Below, piece after piece: positions 1-9,393 of a stretch of 64,000 bases of DNA. Below the pieces are notes generated by a model. It was given only the letters and a program-made list of their open reading frames with translations. It did not search any database and was not told the DNA's origin. Each line of letters opens with the position of its first letter. The first letter of the stretch is position 1. Source of the DNA: Methanoregula sp. (GTDB lineage: Archaea; Halobacteriota; Methanomicrobia; Methanomicrobiales; Methanospirillaceae); NCBI RefSeq assembly GCF_028679125.1, contig NZ_JAJRCG010000005.1:62001-126000 (forward strand). Reading direction: 5' to 3'. Position numbers and translations under genes: made by a program.

Positions 1-2
1 CG

Positions 3-899
3 GTAGCAAATGTAGATGCATCTATTTTGAAAATAAAACTGAATGTGGGCTTCGAATTTGCCTCAATGACCAAAATGGATGGTATTTCATTTATTGCCAA
101 TCTCGAAAAGATTCCCCTCAAAAATTTTTACAATTACTGGCGATTCGGTCATACTGTATTGCAGTCCGAAAGATTGTATTTAATAAAAAAATCATTTGAA
201 TTTGACCTTCCGATAAACGAGGCTGGAAAACCCGAAACCAATCACAATTTTTACTTGTTCATTTATGATTTTGTGGAAAAGAATGTTGAAGAATCACTTC
301 GCCTTTTGCGATTATTCAAAGAGGGAAATGTACACATTCCCTACTGGATCGTATACTATTTTGATAAAGATGAACCCATTGTTCTGTTTGCCCGAGGACT
401 ATCTTCATCACAATCACAAAATATCTATCATCTCGATGATATGGAAATTCAATCAGCTCAAAATTTTATTGAAATAACTCTGATTCCCAAACCACCCAAT
501 TACATAACTCTGGCACATGAGAACTATGAAGTATCATATTTTATCGATAATGATTCCCATGCGTTTTTGTCATTGATGATTTCCCTTGAGGTGCTTTTCA
601 AACCGAAACAATATCGAAATTTTTCTAGAATACTTTCTGATGAGGTCGGAATATTACTTGGGAACTCAAATTATGAAATTCAAAACATACGCAATGAGAT
701 TACCAGACTCTATGATAAACGATCAGAATTGGTTCATGAAGGAAAACCGGTTTTTCACTATGCTGGAGAAACAGATGATGTCAAAATTCTTCGACATTAC
801 ATCAGAGAATCTTTGAAAAAAATTATCCGGTTGGATCTTTCAAAGGATGATCTTCTGGAATATCTTGGAAAAATGAATGTCTGCAAGGAATCAGAATGA
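3..899 (+). CDS. Apea-like HEPN domain protein, 5' end probably outside the window
   Basis: The reading frame is already open at the first bases of the window, so the true start may lie upstream; the first usable internal start is a TTG at 27. The C-terminal third matches the Apea-like HEPN pattern: a helical 'SLEVLF' segment, then 'LYDKRSELVHEG' near the end. This contains an R-x4-H motif, the active-site signature of HEPN ribonucleases. The first 170 residues are not recognised. Base composition is strongly AT-rich compared with the genes from 3 kb onward, which suggests transfer. The stop overlaps the next start in an ATGA, so the two are probably translated together. HEPN proteins of this kind often act in defence or toxin systems, but no partner of known function is visible here, so the role is inferred only from the domain. 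Confidence 0.7.
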   Translation, partial: VANVDASILKIKLNVGFEFASMTKMDGISFIANLEKIPLKNFYNYWRFGHTVLQSERLYLIKKSFEFDLPINEAGKPETNHNFYLFIYDFVEKNVEESLRLLRLFKEGNVHIPYWIVYYFDKDEPIVLFARGLSSSQSQNIYHLDDMEIQSAQNFIEITLIPKPPNYITLAHENYEVSYFIDNDSHAFLSLMISLEVLFKPKQYRNFSRILSDEVGILLGNSNYEIQNIRNEITRLYDKRSELVHEGKPVFHYAGETDDVKILRHYIRESLKKIIRLDLSKDDLLEYLGKMNVCKESE

Positions 900-1210
900 A
901 ATATCGCGTAAATCACACAGGAATCGCAATGCGGAATATTTCCCATGTGGTCAATTATGTCAAAGATGATCCTGCAAGATGGTACAAAGTAAATTGGATA
1001 ATCGTCAGTACTTCTCATGCAATTTACATAACACACGGAGCACGTGGACATAAAGTAAGGCAGAAAATTCGCCATAAATTATGGAACATCGCTCAAAGAA
1101 AATATCCCGTTCTTAAACGGTATTCAATTCCCTATGAAGTTTCTGGGGATAGCAAATGCAAAGTTAAATGGTATTATCGGATTTGGGATTTCTTTTCGTT
1201 CTTCCGATAG
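896..1210 (+). CDS. Hypothetical protein coupled to the HEPN gene
   Basis: A 104-residue basic protein whose ATG overlaps the stop of the preceding HEPN-domain gene (ATGA), indicating translational coupling. No signal peptide, transmembrane segment or known motif is apparent; the sequence is rich in Arg, Lys, Tyr and Trp, which would suit nucleic-acid binding, but that is only a guess. It shares the AT-rich composition of its neighbours and ends in an aromatic 'WDFFSFFR' tail. The tight coupling suggests it works with the HEPN protein, for example as partner or antitoxin. That pairing is inference. Confidence 0.5.
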   Translation: MKYRVNHTGIAMRNISHVVNYVKDDPARWYKVNWIIVSTSHAIYITHGARGHKVRQKIRHKLWNIAQRKYPVLKRYSIPYEVSGDSKCKVKWYYRIWDFFSFFR

Positions 1211-1359
1211 GAAAAATAGCAGTTATCTCGCTAGAAATAAAAAATCGGTCTATTAGAAAATTGAATGATAATTAAACGTAATAGAAAACTATCGCATCCA
1301 TTTCGAATAATTAAAGTTACGCCAATCACCATTCTCAACAAAGTGAGAGATTTTATTCT

Positions 1360-2709
1360 ATGAAAAAATGCATGAATTGTGGAGGTCCAAACCCCAACCA
1401 AGAGATATATTGTGATTATTGTGGAGCGTTATTACCGAGTAAACCAACGAATAGGATTATTCACATTATTCGTGGACTGTTCGAAATATTGGTTATTAGA
1501 TTTCAAACAGGATATCTGCAATATATGAAAAAAGTGTCCAATCGGTTTTGCATTTTCCATATCTGGTGGAAATTTCTCTCGTTTTTTATTACATTTTTAT
1601 TCGTATTTATTCCTAGTGCGATTGGGGTCTATTGGATTTTCAAAACGGAAAACCTTCAGGAATTTTTCACAGGATATGATATCTCTATTTTAATATCCAA
1701 TTCGCAGAACAGCTTAATTAATTCAACATCATTTCAGAATTCTATACTCGGAAATCTGATTTATCCAAAGGGTATTACTGACATTGCATTTTTATTTGGT
1801 TGCATTATCGTGTATTGTGCTTTTTTCGAATATGTGAAAAACCGAAATATTTTTGATTCAAACCAAACGACGGATTATGCCAAATTGTTGAATTTTTTTA
1901 CATATGCGTTTTTTGCAAGCCTTTTTTATGATTGTATAATTATTTGGGGTTATTTTCAAGGATGGTTTAAAGATCTATCAAACGATCAATTCATTGAAGT
2001 TTTTTTCTTATTCACAATTGCATTGATGGCATTACTCAACATTATCATTGTCTACTATTTGCGCTCGAAAAATTTTGATAATTATGAAAATCTGGTAAAA
2101 CTATCATTCTACCTAGAAAGGATTAATTTTTCAAAAGATTTCCAAAGCCTATCTATTTACATATTCTTTTTGACGATTCTCGTTCCTTTTTTCGGGGCAT
2201 TATTATCATTTAATATTTTATCAATAATTTTCATTGATCTCCAACTTATCTACATAATTGCGATATTGGGTTTTTTAAATTCACTACCGAGAAATGTATC
2301 AATAATTCAATTTAAAACAGGGGATTCAATACCTGATGCATTTCTTTTACACGATTCAGAAATCGATTCTATCCTAGTTTTAACAACAGAGAATCAGAAG
2401 AAAAAAATTATGAAAGATACTATTTTTTGGACATCCAAAAATAATGAATTGCCACTAAATAACGTTGGAATCACACAAATTGGCAATATAACTATTGTAA
2501 AAAGTGAAGACTGCTTGAATTTGGTGAATGTTTCATGGCCATTATTGTTAATTTTCTCTGCGATTTCGATATTTCTAGGTTATGTCTTAAAAATACTACT
2601 TATTCTCCTTCCAGTTCCCGAATTACGAATTTTAACTTTGATTGTATGTCTGGTTTTTCTATTTTCGTTGGGTATTGTAGGCTATCTAACCTCCAGAGCT
2701 ATTCAATAA
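1360..2709 (+). CDS. Zinc-ribbon multi-pass membrane protein, unknown function
   Basis: 449 residues. The N-terminus has a typical zinc ribbon: CxxC at residues 4-7 ('CMNC') and a second CxxC about 14 residues on ('CDYC'), followed by 'GALLP'. Six to eight hydrophobic helices follow, starting near residue 70 and ending with two at the C-terminus, separated by a soluble stretch around residues 320-390. The zinc-ribbon plus membrane layout is common in archaeal proteins without assigned function. It is preceded by about 150 bp of AT-rich spacer, carries the same low GC as the two genes upstream and is followed by AT-rich intergenic DNA up to 2994, where composition switches sharply to the GC-rich core. 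I do not recognise a family beyond the zinc ribbon. Confidence 0.65.
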   Translation: MKKCMNCGGPNPNQEIYCDYCGALLPSKPTNRIIHIIRGLFEILVIRFQTGYLQYMKKVSNRFCIFHIWWKFLSFFITFLFVFIPSAIGVYWIFKTENLQEFFTGYDISILISNSQNSLINSTSFQNSILGNLIYPKGITDIAFLFGCIIVYCAFFEYVKNRNIFDSNQTTDYAKLLNFFTYAFFASLFYDCIIIWGYFQGWFKDLSNDQFIEVFFLFTIALMALLNIIIVYYLRSKNFDNYENLVKLSFYLERINFSKDFQSLSIYIFFLTILVPFFGALLSFNILSIIFIDLQLIYIIAILGFLNSLPRNVSIIQFKTGDSIPDAFLLHDSEIDSILVLTTENQKKKIMKDTIFWTSKNNELPLNNVGITQIGNITIVKSEDCLNLVNVSWPLLLIFSAISIFLGYVLKILLILLPVPELRILTLIVCLVFLFSLGIVGYLTSRAIQ

Positions 2710-2994
2710 TATCACGCATTTGTTGAGAAACAAATTTTTAATTGGAATGGGACAACCATTATTTAAAAAACACGCCGTTTGATAAGTCACTTTTCAGAAC
2801 CATGTGAGATTACTAGAATAGTTCAAAATTTACGAGGTCCCCATAATCCACATAATGAATGCGTGGTTTTAAATTCAAACCACAGTCTCATCTCACGCAA
2901 CATTACTTCGTACCTGTCCCCGCTCCGGAAACCCTTATCACCCCCCATGCCCTAGGAGCACGTAAACAACACCTCCACCCGCAGGGAACCGCAG

Positions 2995-4473
2995 ATGCTC
3001 GATAAACTCGATCTCACAAAGACAACAGACGAAACAAAATACGAGGCCGCACTCGAAGAGTACAAAGACCGGCTCGGTGTCCTCCAGCGTACCCTCCGCG
3101 AGAAGAAGATCCCCACCATGATCGTGATCGAGGGTTGGAACGCGTCCGGGATCACGATGGCCGTCCACGAGATCGTCCATGCACTCGACCCCCGGGGGTA
3201 TACCCTCTACAAAACCGATAAGCCCACGGAAGAGGAGCGGGTACACCCGTTCCTCTGGAGGTTCTGGCTCCGGATACCTCCCCGGGGGCGCATCACGATC
3301 TTTGCTCGGAGCTGGTACACCCGGGTGATCGCCGAGGAGTCCCATAAGCCCAGCTGGGAAAAATCCTTAAAAGGCCGTGCACGTCAGATCAACACCTTCG
3401 AGCGGCAGCTGGCTGATGACGGGACGGTCATCATGAAATTCTTCCTGCACATCACCAAAGCGGAGCAGAAGAGCCGGCTTGAAGGGAGGGAGGGAAACCC
3501 GCTGACCGCGTGCCTGGTGACGCCATCGATCTGGAACCTCCACCATCATTATGACGACGCACTCCCGGTCTTTGACGATTTTATCCAAAAGACGGACACC
3601 CCTTACGCTCCCTGGACGCTTGTCGAGGCCACTGACCGCAAGTATGCGATCCTGAAAGTCTATGCAACCATCATAAAAACCCTGGAGAAACGGTGCGAAG
3701 CCGCTGAAGACGGGAAGACAAGAAAGCAAAAACCCCTGGAGATGGCAAAGCCGAAAAAGAGCCCGGTGAAGCGCCACTCCCATCCCGACAAGGTCCTGAC
3801 CAAAGAGGAACTCCAGGAGACGCTCTCCCAGCTCCAGGTCGAGATGCTCGAACTGCACTATCTCCTCTTCAAGCGGAGGATCCCGCTGATCATCGTGTAC
3901 GAAGGCTGGGATGCCGCAGGAAAAGGGGGGAACATCACCCGGGTCACGCGCTTCATGAACCCGCTTGGCTATTACGTTGTCCCGGTTGCCGCGCCAACCG
4001 AACACGAGAAAGAACTCCACTACCTGCGGAGGTTCATACAATATTTCCCGATCGGGGGGGATATCGCGATCTTCGACCGGAGCTGGTACGGGCGCGTGCT
4101 GGTCGAGCGGGTAGAGAAGATCTGTCCCGAACCCGACTGGCAGCGGGCATACCAGGAGATCAACGAGATGGAAGAAGAGTTCGTGTACTCTTCCCGGGGC
4201 GGGATCGTCAAGTTCTGGCTGGAGATCAGCAAAGAGGAGCAGCTCAAACGGTTTAATGAACGGGCATCCGATCCCAAAAAAGTGTACAAAATCACGGAAG
4301 AGGACTGGCGGAACCGCGAGAAATGGGACCAGTACAATGAGGCAGTTGACGAGATGCTTGCCCGGACCAGCACGGAGATCGCACCCTGGACCGTTGTCGA
4401 ATCAGATGACAAGTGGTTTGCCCGGGTCAAGGCGCTCAGGACGATTATCGCGGCTGCTCACCGCCTGCTCTGA
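2995..4473 (+). CDS. pap: Polyphosphate:AMP phosphotransferase (tandem PPK2 domains)
   Basis: 492 residues made of two PPK2 (polyphosphate kinase 2) domains, roughly residues 15-230 and 275-490. The C-terminal domain has an intact Walker A ('EGWDAAGKGG') and Walker B/lid region ('FDRSWYGRVLVERVE'). The N-terminal copy is degenerate: its loop reads 'EGWNASGITM', lacking the GKG, and 'FARSWYTRV' replaces the Walker B aspartate with Ala. Two-domain PPK2 enzymes of this class phosphorylate AMP to ADP using polyphosphate, with only the C-terminal domain catalytic, which matches what is seen. The enzyme would be cytosolic and help recycle AMP. The gene stands alone, starts with ATG, and is followed by a T-rich stretch that could terminate transcription. 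It is the first gene with core-genome composition. Confidence 0.93.
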   Translation: MLDKLDLTKTTDETKYEAALEEYKDRLGVLQRTLREKKIPTMIVIEGWNASGITMAVHEIVHALDPRGYTLYKTDKPTEEERVHPFLWRFWLRIPPRGRITIFARSWYTRVIAEESHKPSWEKSLKGRARQINTFERQLADDGTVIMKFFLHITKAEQKSRLEGREGNPLTACLVTPSIWNLHHHYDDALPVFDDFIQKTDTPYAPWTLVEATDRKYAILKVYATIIKTLEKRCEAAEDGKTRKQKPLEMAKPKKSPVKRHSHPDKVLTKEELQETLSQLQVEMLELHYLLFKRRIPLIIVYEGWDAAGKGGNITRVTRFMNPLGYYVVPVAAPTEHEKELHYLRRFIQYFPIGGDIAIFDRSWYGRVLVERVEKICPEPDWQRAYQEINEMEEEFVYSSRGGIVKFWLEISKEEQLKRFNERASDPKKVYKITEEDWRNREKWDQYNEAVDEMLARTSTEIAPWTVVESDDKWFARVKALRTIIAAAHRLL

Positions 4474-4529
4474 CGAATAAATGTTCTCCGGAAAACTTTT
4501 TTGGTATCCTTAGAGAAAAAAAGCTGCCT

Positions 4530-5756
4530 TCAGGATTGCGGAGCAGTCCGGTCTTCCATGATCCGGCCATCCAGGGCAGTCACGAACCGGAGACCGGTGC
4601 AGGCAGTTTCAACAAGTTCATCCATCCCCATCTGCTGCTCCAGTTCTTTCACCTCGTCGAGCACCGCTGCCGTTGCCGGCATCTTCGGCACTGCCCGGCA
4701 GGCAAGATCGCCCGGTTTTGCCTCGAAGGTACCGATCCTCCGGGCGATCGTGATCGTCTCCTCCTTGTCATAGGTGATCAGCGGGCGAAGGATGGGGACG
4801 GTTGCCGCATCGGCAATGACGCCGAGGTTCGCGAGCGTCTGCGATGCCACCTGCCCGAGGTTCTCACCCGTGACAATGGCAAGGGCGCCCTCGTGCGCCA
4901 TCATCCGGCCCGCCACCATCTGCATGAACCGCTTGCAGATCACGCAGCGGTATCGCGGGGGAACTTTGAGCTGGCTCATCCGGTCAAAGAGCGGTTCGTT
5001 GTTGGCAATCACGAGCGAGGCCGGGTTACCGGAACACCAGAGCGAGAGTTTCCGGTGATTGTCGATCGCAGCAGCAGTCACATCGGTGCCGGCCCAGCGC
5101 CCGGCATCGAGATACAGGTGCGTGATCTCGCAGCCCCGTTTCATGGCAAGCCACGAGGCAACGGGAGAGTCGATACCTGCGGAGAGGAGAACCAGGACCC
5201 GGCCCTGCGTGCCCCAGGGCAACCCGCCCGGCCCCGGGATACGCTTGTCATAGACAAGTCCGCCGAAATCCCGGACCTCGACGAAGACCTCGTACTCCGG
5301 TTCATCGAGATCCACCGTAAGTCCCGGGATATGGTCGTAGATGTGCGACCCGACCTCCATCCCCAGTTCCTGGCTGTTGAGGCCGGTCTTGTACTGGCGC
5401 TTGGCACGGACGGCAAAACTCATGCCGGCAGAGAGGTTGGGTAATGCAAGGAAGAGTCCCGCCTCACTGAGTGCTGCCAGATCTGCGGTGGTCCGGATAC
5501 AGATGCTGACATCCACGATGCCGAAGATCCGCGAGACGATCGCTGCAACCTGCTCCGGATCATCGCCATAGATCAGGATCCTTCCCCGGGGCGTCTCGTA
5601 CTTGCAGGTACGGCCGGCAGCAGCAAGGGCTTTACGGATATTCCGCAGGAGCATACCGATAAAATGGCGTTTCACCGGCTCGCTCTTTAAGAAGAGCTCC
5701 CCGTACCGCGCCATGACGAGACGTGTCCCGGCAGGCTCTGCATTTCCTGCTGCCAT
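4530..5756 (-). CDS. thiI: tRNA 4-thiouridine synthase ThiI
   Basis: ThiI adenylates and transfers sulfur to U8 of tRNA; in some organisms it also feeds thiamine thiazole synthesis. The N-terminus 'RYGELFLKSEPVKRHF' is the ferredoxin-like ThiI domain, a THUMP domain follows, and the PP-loop ATPase motif is 'LLSAGIDSPVASWLA'. The segment 'GENLGQVASQTLANL' is another ThiI hallmark. There is no C-terminal rhodanese domain, as usual in archaea. The reading frame is open to an ATG at 5825, but the first residues use rare codons and align poorly, so I place the start at 5756, which leaves 12 residues before the conserved 'LVMARYGE'. It is divergently transcribed from the DUF2150 gene. Confidence 0.93.
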   Translation of the reverse strand: MAAGNAEPAGTRLVMARYGELFLKSEPVKRHFIGMLLRNIRKALAAAGRTCKYETPRGRILIYGDDPEQVAAIVSRIFGIVDVSICIRTTADLAALSEAGLFLALPNLSAGMSFAVRAKRQYKTGLNSQELGMEVGSHIYDHIPGLTVDLDEPEYEVFVEVRDFGGLVYDKRIPGPGGLPWGTQGRVLVLLSAGIDSPVASWLAMKRGCEITHLYLDAGRWAGTDVTAAAIDNHRKLSLWCSGNPASLVIANNEPLFDRMSQLKVPPRYRCVICKRFMQMVAGRMMAHEGALAIVTGENLGQVASQTLANLGVIADAATVPILRPLITYDKEETITIARRIGTFEAKPGDLACRAVPKMPATAAVLDEVKELEQQMGMDELVETACTGLRFVTALDGRIMEDRTAPQS

Positions 5757-5909
5757 ACTCCCGGAACTATTGCCATTCATGAGTGATAACCATTCGTGGT
5801 ATCCTGGGCCGGAAGCGCCCGTCATTTTCCGGGAGCGGGGGTATCCGGTACCCTTTTTCCCGCCTGCACAGCGAAATCATTTAATCACGGGAGGGAATAG
5901 TGTACTGAA

Positions 5910-6545
5910 ATGGCGAAGAAGGCGACAAAAAAAGAGGAAGAGGCGCCGCTCAAGTTGTTCTATATCTTTTACAACCAGGAGCGATGGGACAACTGGCTCA
6001 AAACCCTTGCGGAATCGAGTTTTGAAGTAGATCCCAAGAGCGAGGAGATGCCCGAAGGGTTCCGGATCCTTGACGGGTTCTCGGTGGATATCACGATCGA
6101 GGTCCTGAAGATCGTCAAGCTCTACCAGAACAAGCGGTTCTCCCGCGATGAAGCCATGGACAAACTTGCCGCCGTAGAGGCGATCGTCATGGCAACGCCC
6201 CAGAACCCGGAACTCGAGGAACTGGTCGGGATCCTGCAGCTGCCCAAACTTGCGCTCTTTGCCGGCGTGAGGAAATACATGTCCGGGGAATTTGACAAGG
6301 ATATCAAGACCCTGGTCAAGAAAGGCAAGGACCAGATCGGCAAGGAGGACATGGAAGCCGCACTTGAGACCGCGTCCAATGTCGGGGCTGCGGTCATTGA
6401 CGGCGCAGCCTGCTGCGGGAAATATGTCAAGGACGATCTCGAGAACCCGACCCTCTTTGACGAATGGCTCATCGAATGCGAGCGCATAAACGAGGGAATG
6501 ACCTCGCTCAAGAACTTCGATGAGTCGACAGGAGACGACGATTGA
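5910..6545 (+). CDS. DUF2150 family protein
   Basis: 211 residues, soluble, acidic, starting with a Lys-rich stretch after ATG. The body ('YIFYNQERWDNWL', 'FSVDITIEVLKIVKLYQ', 'AACCGKYVKDDLENP') fits DUF2150, a family found in methanogenic archaea and without assigned function. It contains a conserved-looking Cys-Cys pair near residue 170. The next gene starts within its stop codon (TTGA overlap), so the two form an operon and are probably co-translated. No membrane segments. The family assignment is from memory of the profile, not a search. Confidence 0.75.
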   Translation: MAKKATKKEEEAPLKLFYIFYNQERWDNWLKTLAESSFEVDPKSEEMPEGFRILDGFSVDITIEVLKIVKLYQNKRFSRDEAMDKLAAVEAIVMATPQNPELEELVGILQLPKLALFAGVRKYMSGEFDKDIKTLVKKGKDQIGKEDMEAALETASNVGAAVIDGAACCGKYVKDDLENPTLFDEWLIECERINEGMTSLKNFDESTGDDD

Positions 6546-6994
6546 TCGCTGACCGGGCGCGGTTCCGTCACGCAAAGAAACTCGAGCGGCTCGCCGGCTA
6601 TCGCCTTCCGGAAATGGCGTTCTCGGGCAACATGCTCGAGACCCTCTCTTCGCATATCAATTACGATTCCCTCGACTTCGGGGTCAGGGACCAGATCCTC
6701 GCATTTTTCAATGATTTCCTGCGCTGCACCTGCCGGGATTCCCCGCTCTGCGGCTGCCCGGAGAAGAAGTTTGCCATGAAAGTGATCGAGCTCCGCGAGA
6801 ACGGCCTCGATCACCGGCAGATCGCCTCGTACCTCCTGGACGAGTACGGCATCGAGGTCTTTCCCGCAGATATCCTCTCATTTATGGAGGATACCGTCCA
6901 TGTGCTGGAAGCCACGTCGGACGTGGCACGCCTCCAGGGCCGCGATGCCCTTGCAAAAAAGACCGCCGAGCACATCCACCTTATCGAACGATAA
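6542..6994 (+). CDS. Cys-rich DUF5814-like protein
   Basis: 150 residues, beginning at a TTG that overlaps the TGA of the DUF2150 gene by 4 bp. The central segment 'FLRCTCRDSPLCGCPEKKF' is a four-Cys cluster (C-x-C-x6-C-x-C) that could bind a metal, followed by an all-helical region with 'HRQIASYLLDEYGIEVFPADI', reminiscent of a helix-turn-helix. This arrangement resembles the DUF5814 domain found at the C-terminus of archaeal superfamily II helicases and as stand-alone proteins in methanogens. The function is unknown. An in-frame ATG is not available near the 5' end, so the TTG start is supported mainly by the overlap. The family name is a moderate-confidence recollection. Confidence 0.65.
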   Translation: MIADRARFRHAKKLERLAGYRLPEMAFSGNMLETLSSHINYDSLDFGVRDQILAFFNDFLRCTCRDSPLCGCPEKKFAMKVIELRENGLDHRQIASYLLDEYGIEVFPADILSFMEDTVHVLEATSDVARLQGRDALAKKTAEHIHLIER

Positions 6995-7128
6995 GGGCCG
7001 GGGATTCCCCGTGGCACCAGCGATGTCCTATATAGTTCCTGAGTTGTACGCTATAACAGGCCGCAGGAAAAGGATCCTGCCGGTGACTGTACCGGGCCGG
7101 TTGCAGCAGCACCCCGGGTGACCCATCC

Positions 7129-8832
7129 ATGATCTGGCAATACTCCCCGTATTTCATCGCGTTTATTACCTGCGGGGTGATCCTCTCAATCCTTGCGATC
7201 ACCGGGTGGCTCAACCGTTCCCATATCTGCACCCGCTCGTTTACGATCCTGATGCTTGCGACAAGCCTCTGGTCATTCTGTACCGCGCTTGAACTTGCGA
7301 GCGCTGATCTCCCCACCCAGATGCTGGCCATCTCCATCGAGTATGTCGGCATGGTCATCATCCCTGTCGGGTGGCTGCTGTTCACCCTCGAATATACCGG
7401 GCGGGAGCACTGGATTACGCGATCGAACGTTGCCCTGCTCATGGTGATACCGGTCTTCACGGTTGTTATGGTCGCTACCAACAGCTGGCATCACCTGTAT
7501 TACACCTCGGTGACTGAGATCCTGCACGGCGGTCTCCTGTTTCACGAAGTCACGTACGGCCCCGCGTTCTGGCTGCACAGCATCTACTCGTACCTGCTGA
7601 TCGGTACCGCCATTGTCCTGCTCATCCAGCGGTTTGCCCTGAGCACCGCGATGTACCGCGACCAGATGACGATCATCCTCATCGCCACGCTCATCCCGTT
7701 CCTGTTCAACCTGGCGTTTGTTCTCCGCTTCGGTTTTTCCGGTTTTATCGATCCCTCGCCGTTCGCATTTGCCATTGCCGGGTTTCTTATCCTCTTTGGC
7801 ATGATGCGGTACCAGCTGCTCGATATCACCCCCGTTGCCCAGGATCTGGTCATCGAGAATATGCGTGACGGTGTCGTGGTAATTGACCTCCAGGGCCGGA
7901 TCGTCAGCCTCAATGCCCAGGCTGAACGCATCACCGGCCGATCCCGGAGAGATGCCATCGGCACGACGATCGCGGTGACCCTTCCCTGTTCAGCACCCTT
8001 CCTGGAGACCATTGTCAGCGAGGGGGGTGTTGACGATAAGCAGCACGAGCTCGAACGTGAAACCGGCGGCATAAAGCAGTACTTCGAGATCCGCTGTATC
8101 CCGGTGTACTCGCAAGGCTCTGAACTCCGGGGCCGGCTGGTCCTGATCCGCGACATCACGGAGCAGAAAGTTGCCGAGCTCGGCCTGCTCCGGGCAAAGA
8201 AGAAACTGGAACTGCTCTCCGGTATCACCCGCCACGATATCCTCAACCAGGCAACCGTACTGCTGCTTTCCATCGACAGTGTAAAAGATACGACAAAAGA
8301 TCCCGGGGTACAGGAATGGCTGGACCGGCAGGAGAGTGCGGTACGTATCATCCAGCACCAGATCGAGTTTGCCCGCGATTACGAGAGCCTGGGGGGGCAG
8401 GCGCCACAATGGATGAATATCAACCGGATCTTCTCCTATCTGGTGCCCCTGATGGGTGTCCGGGGCATCACGTTTGTCTCCCCGGAGCAGGATATTGAGA
8501 TATTCGCCGACCCGCTTCTCGAACGCGTCTTTTACAATCTCGTGGACAACTCGTTCCGGCATGGAGAGCACGTGACCATGATCAGCATACGGAGTACGGA
8601 CTCACCGGGTGGCATCACCCTCATCTACGAAGACAATGGTGTGGGCGTGCCCGTTGAAGCAAAACAGAAGATCTTCGAGCGCGGGTTCGGGAAGCACACG
8701 GGACTCGGTCTCTTCCTTGCACAGGAGATCCTGGAGATCACCGGCCTCTCCAGTTCGGAGACCGGTATCCCTGGCACGGGTGTCCGGTTCGAGATCCAGG
8801 TACCTCGGGAGCAGTACCGGATCCGGTCCTGA
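7129..8832 (+). CDS. 7TM-PAS sensor histidine kinase
   Basis: 567 residues. The first 230 form seven hydrophobic helices of the histidine-kinase N-terminal 7TM type ('YVGMVIIPVGWLLFTLEYTG' is characteristic). A PAS domain spans about 237-350 ('VIENMRDGVVVIDLQGRIVSLN'). The phospho-acceptor box near residue 366 is 'GITRHDILNQ', the form common in methanogen kinases rather than the bacterial HisKA 'HELRTP'. The HATPase domain has N-box 'YNLVDNSFRHGEH', G1 'YEDNGVGVP' and G2 'TGLGLFLAQEI'. No receiver domain is attached and no response regulator is adjacent. The C-terminal half closely resembles the kinase at 39779-41263 and the two are probably paralogues. The ligand of the 7TM region is unknown. 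Confidence 0.92.
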   Translation: MIWQYSPYFIAFITCGVILSILAITGWLNRSHICTRSFTILMLATSLWSFCTALELASADLPTQMLAISIEYVGMVIIPVGWLLFTLEYTGREHWITRSNVALLMVIPVFTVVMVATNSWHHLYYTSVTEILHGGLLFHEVTYGPAFWLHSIYSYLLIGTAIVLLIQRFALSTAMYRDQMTIILIATLIPFLFNLAFVLRFGFSGFIDPSPFAFAIAGFLILFGMMRYQLLDITPVAQDLVIENMRDGVVVIDLQGRIVSLNAQAERITGRSRRDAIGTTIAVTLPCSAPFLETIVSEGGVDDKQHELERETGGIKQYFEIRCIPVYSQGSELRGRLVLIRDITEQKVAELGLLRAKKKLELLSGITRHDILNQATVLLLSIDSVKDTTKDPGVQEWLDRQESAVRIIQHQIEFARDYESLGGQAPQWMNINRIFSYLVPLMGVRGITFVSPEQDIEIFADPLLERVFYNLVDNSFRHGEHVTMISIRSTDSPGGITLIYEDNGVGVPVEAKQKIFERGFGKHTGLGLFLAQEILEITGLSSSETGIPGTGVRFEIQVPREQYRIRS

Positions 8833-8860
8833 AAAGGATCGCAGTTTTCCTGTATCCCGT

Positions 8861-9028
8861 TCAGATCGCCTCATGGGTATCCATCGTGACCTTTGCATGA
8901 CAGCGGGGGCACGGCACCTTCACCGGGCGCCGGGATCGTTGGAGCGAGTTGAGACGTATTCCCATATAGGTCCATACATGACTGCACCGGTGGCAGGTCA
9001 CGCGGCAGCTGGTGTACTGGCATTCCAT
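8861..9028 (-). CDS. Small double-CxxC zinc-ribbon protein
   Basis: A 55-residue frame read directly from the minus strand, ATG at 9028 and TGA ending at 8861. It encodes two Cys pairs: 'CHRCSHVW' at residues 12-19 and 'CPRCHAKV' at residues 40-47, with a basic linker between, which is a standard zinc ribbon. Two extra Cys at residues 3 and 8 precede it. The frame is convergent with the upstream kinase and lies in a gap otherwise without genes. Small zinc ribbons of this kind are frequent in methanogens and usually lack an assigned role; nucleic-acid binding is possible. Confidence 0.65.
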   Translation of the reverse strand: MECQYTSCRVTCHRCSHVWTYMGIRLNSLQRSRRPVKVPCPRCHAKVTMDTHEAI

Positions 9029-9120
9029 GATCAGACAACGGAACGATCAGGGTATTAAGCAGCGGATGGGGCGGGGTGAAAGTGCAAGTCCGGATCGCTG
9101 GTATGATTGTGCAGCAGGAC

Positions 9121-9393
9121 TCATTCGCTGCTCTCTCTCTTTGTCCATCTCCTGCTGATACGCGTGGAGCCCTCGTCGCGCTGCGATTCGGCCTGCCCGA
9201 TCAGTTTCCGGAGCATGCAGGGCGTGACAAACTTCCCGCTCATGACATGGATCTTCCTCCGGCCGGTGTCCGGATCCGTCTCGAATGCCAGGATGAAATC
9301 ATTGCTCTCTTCAATTGCAGTCTGCAGTAATGCAGGCAGCAGGTCTGCCAGCGGTCTGCTGCGGTTCACCCTGCGCTTTTTTACCGGTGCCAT
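9121..9393 (-). CDS. Hypothetical protein
   Basis: About 90 residues from an ATG at 9393; the frame remains open to 9420. It begins with a basic segment ('MAPVKKRRVNRSRP'), then an amphipathic helix ('LADLLPALLQTAIEES') and a short beta-like stretch ('DFILAFETDPDTGRRKIHVM'). The opposite-strand frame over the same bases reads as a low-information shadow, so this strand is preferred. No domain is recognised. The tail is charged and probably disordered. Confidence 0.45.
   Translation of the reverse strand: MAPVKKRRVNRSRPLADLLPALLQTAIEESNDFILAFETDPDTGRRKIHVMSGKFVTPCMLRKLIGQAESQRDEGSTRISRRWTKRESSE

Noticed and set aside
4413-5444. 343-residue plus-strand frame
   Set aside because: Antisense to thiI and rich in Arg, His and Pro, as expected for a shadow.
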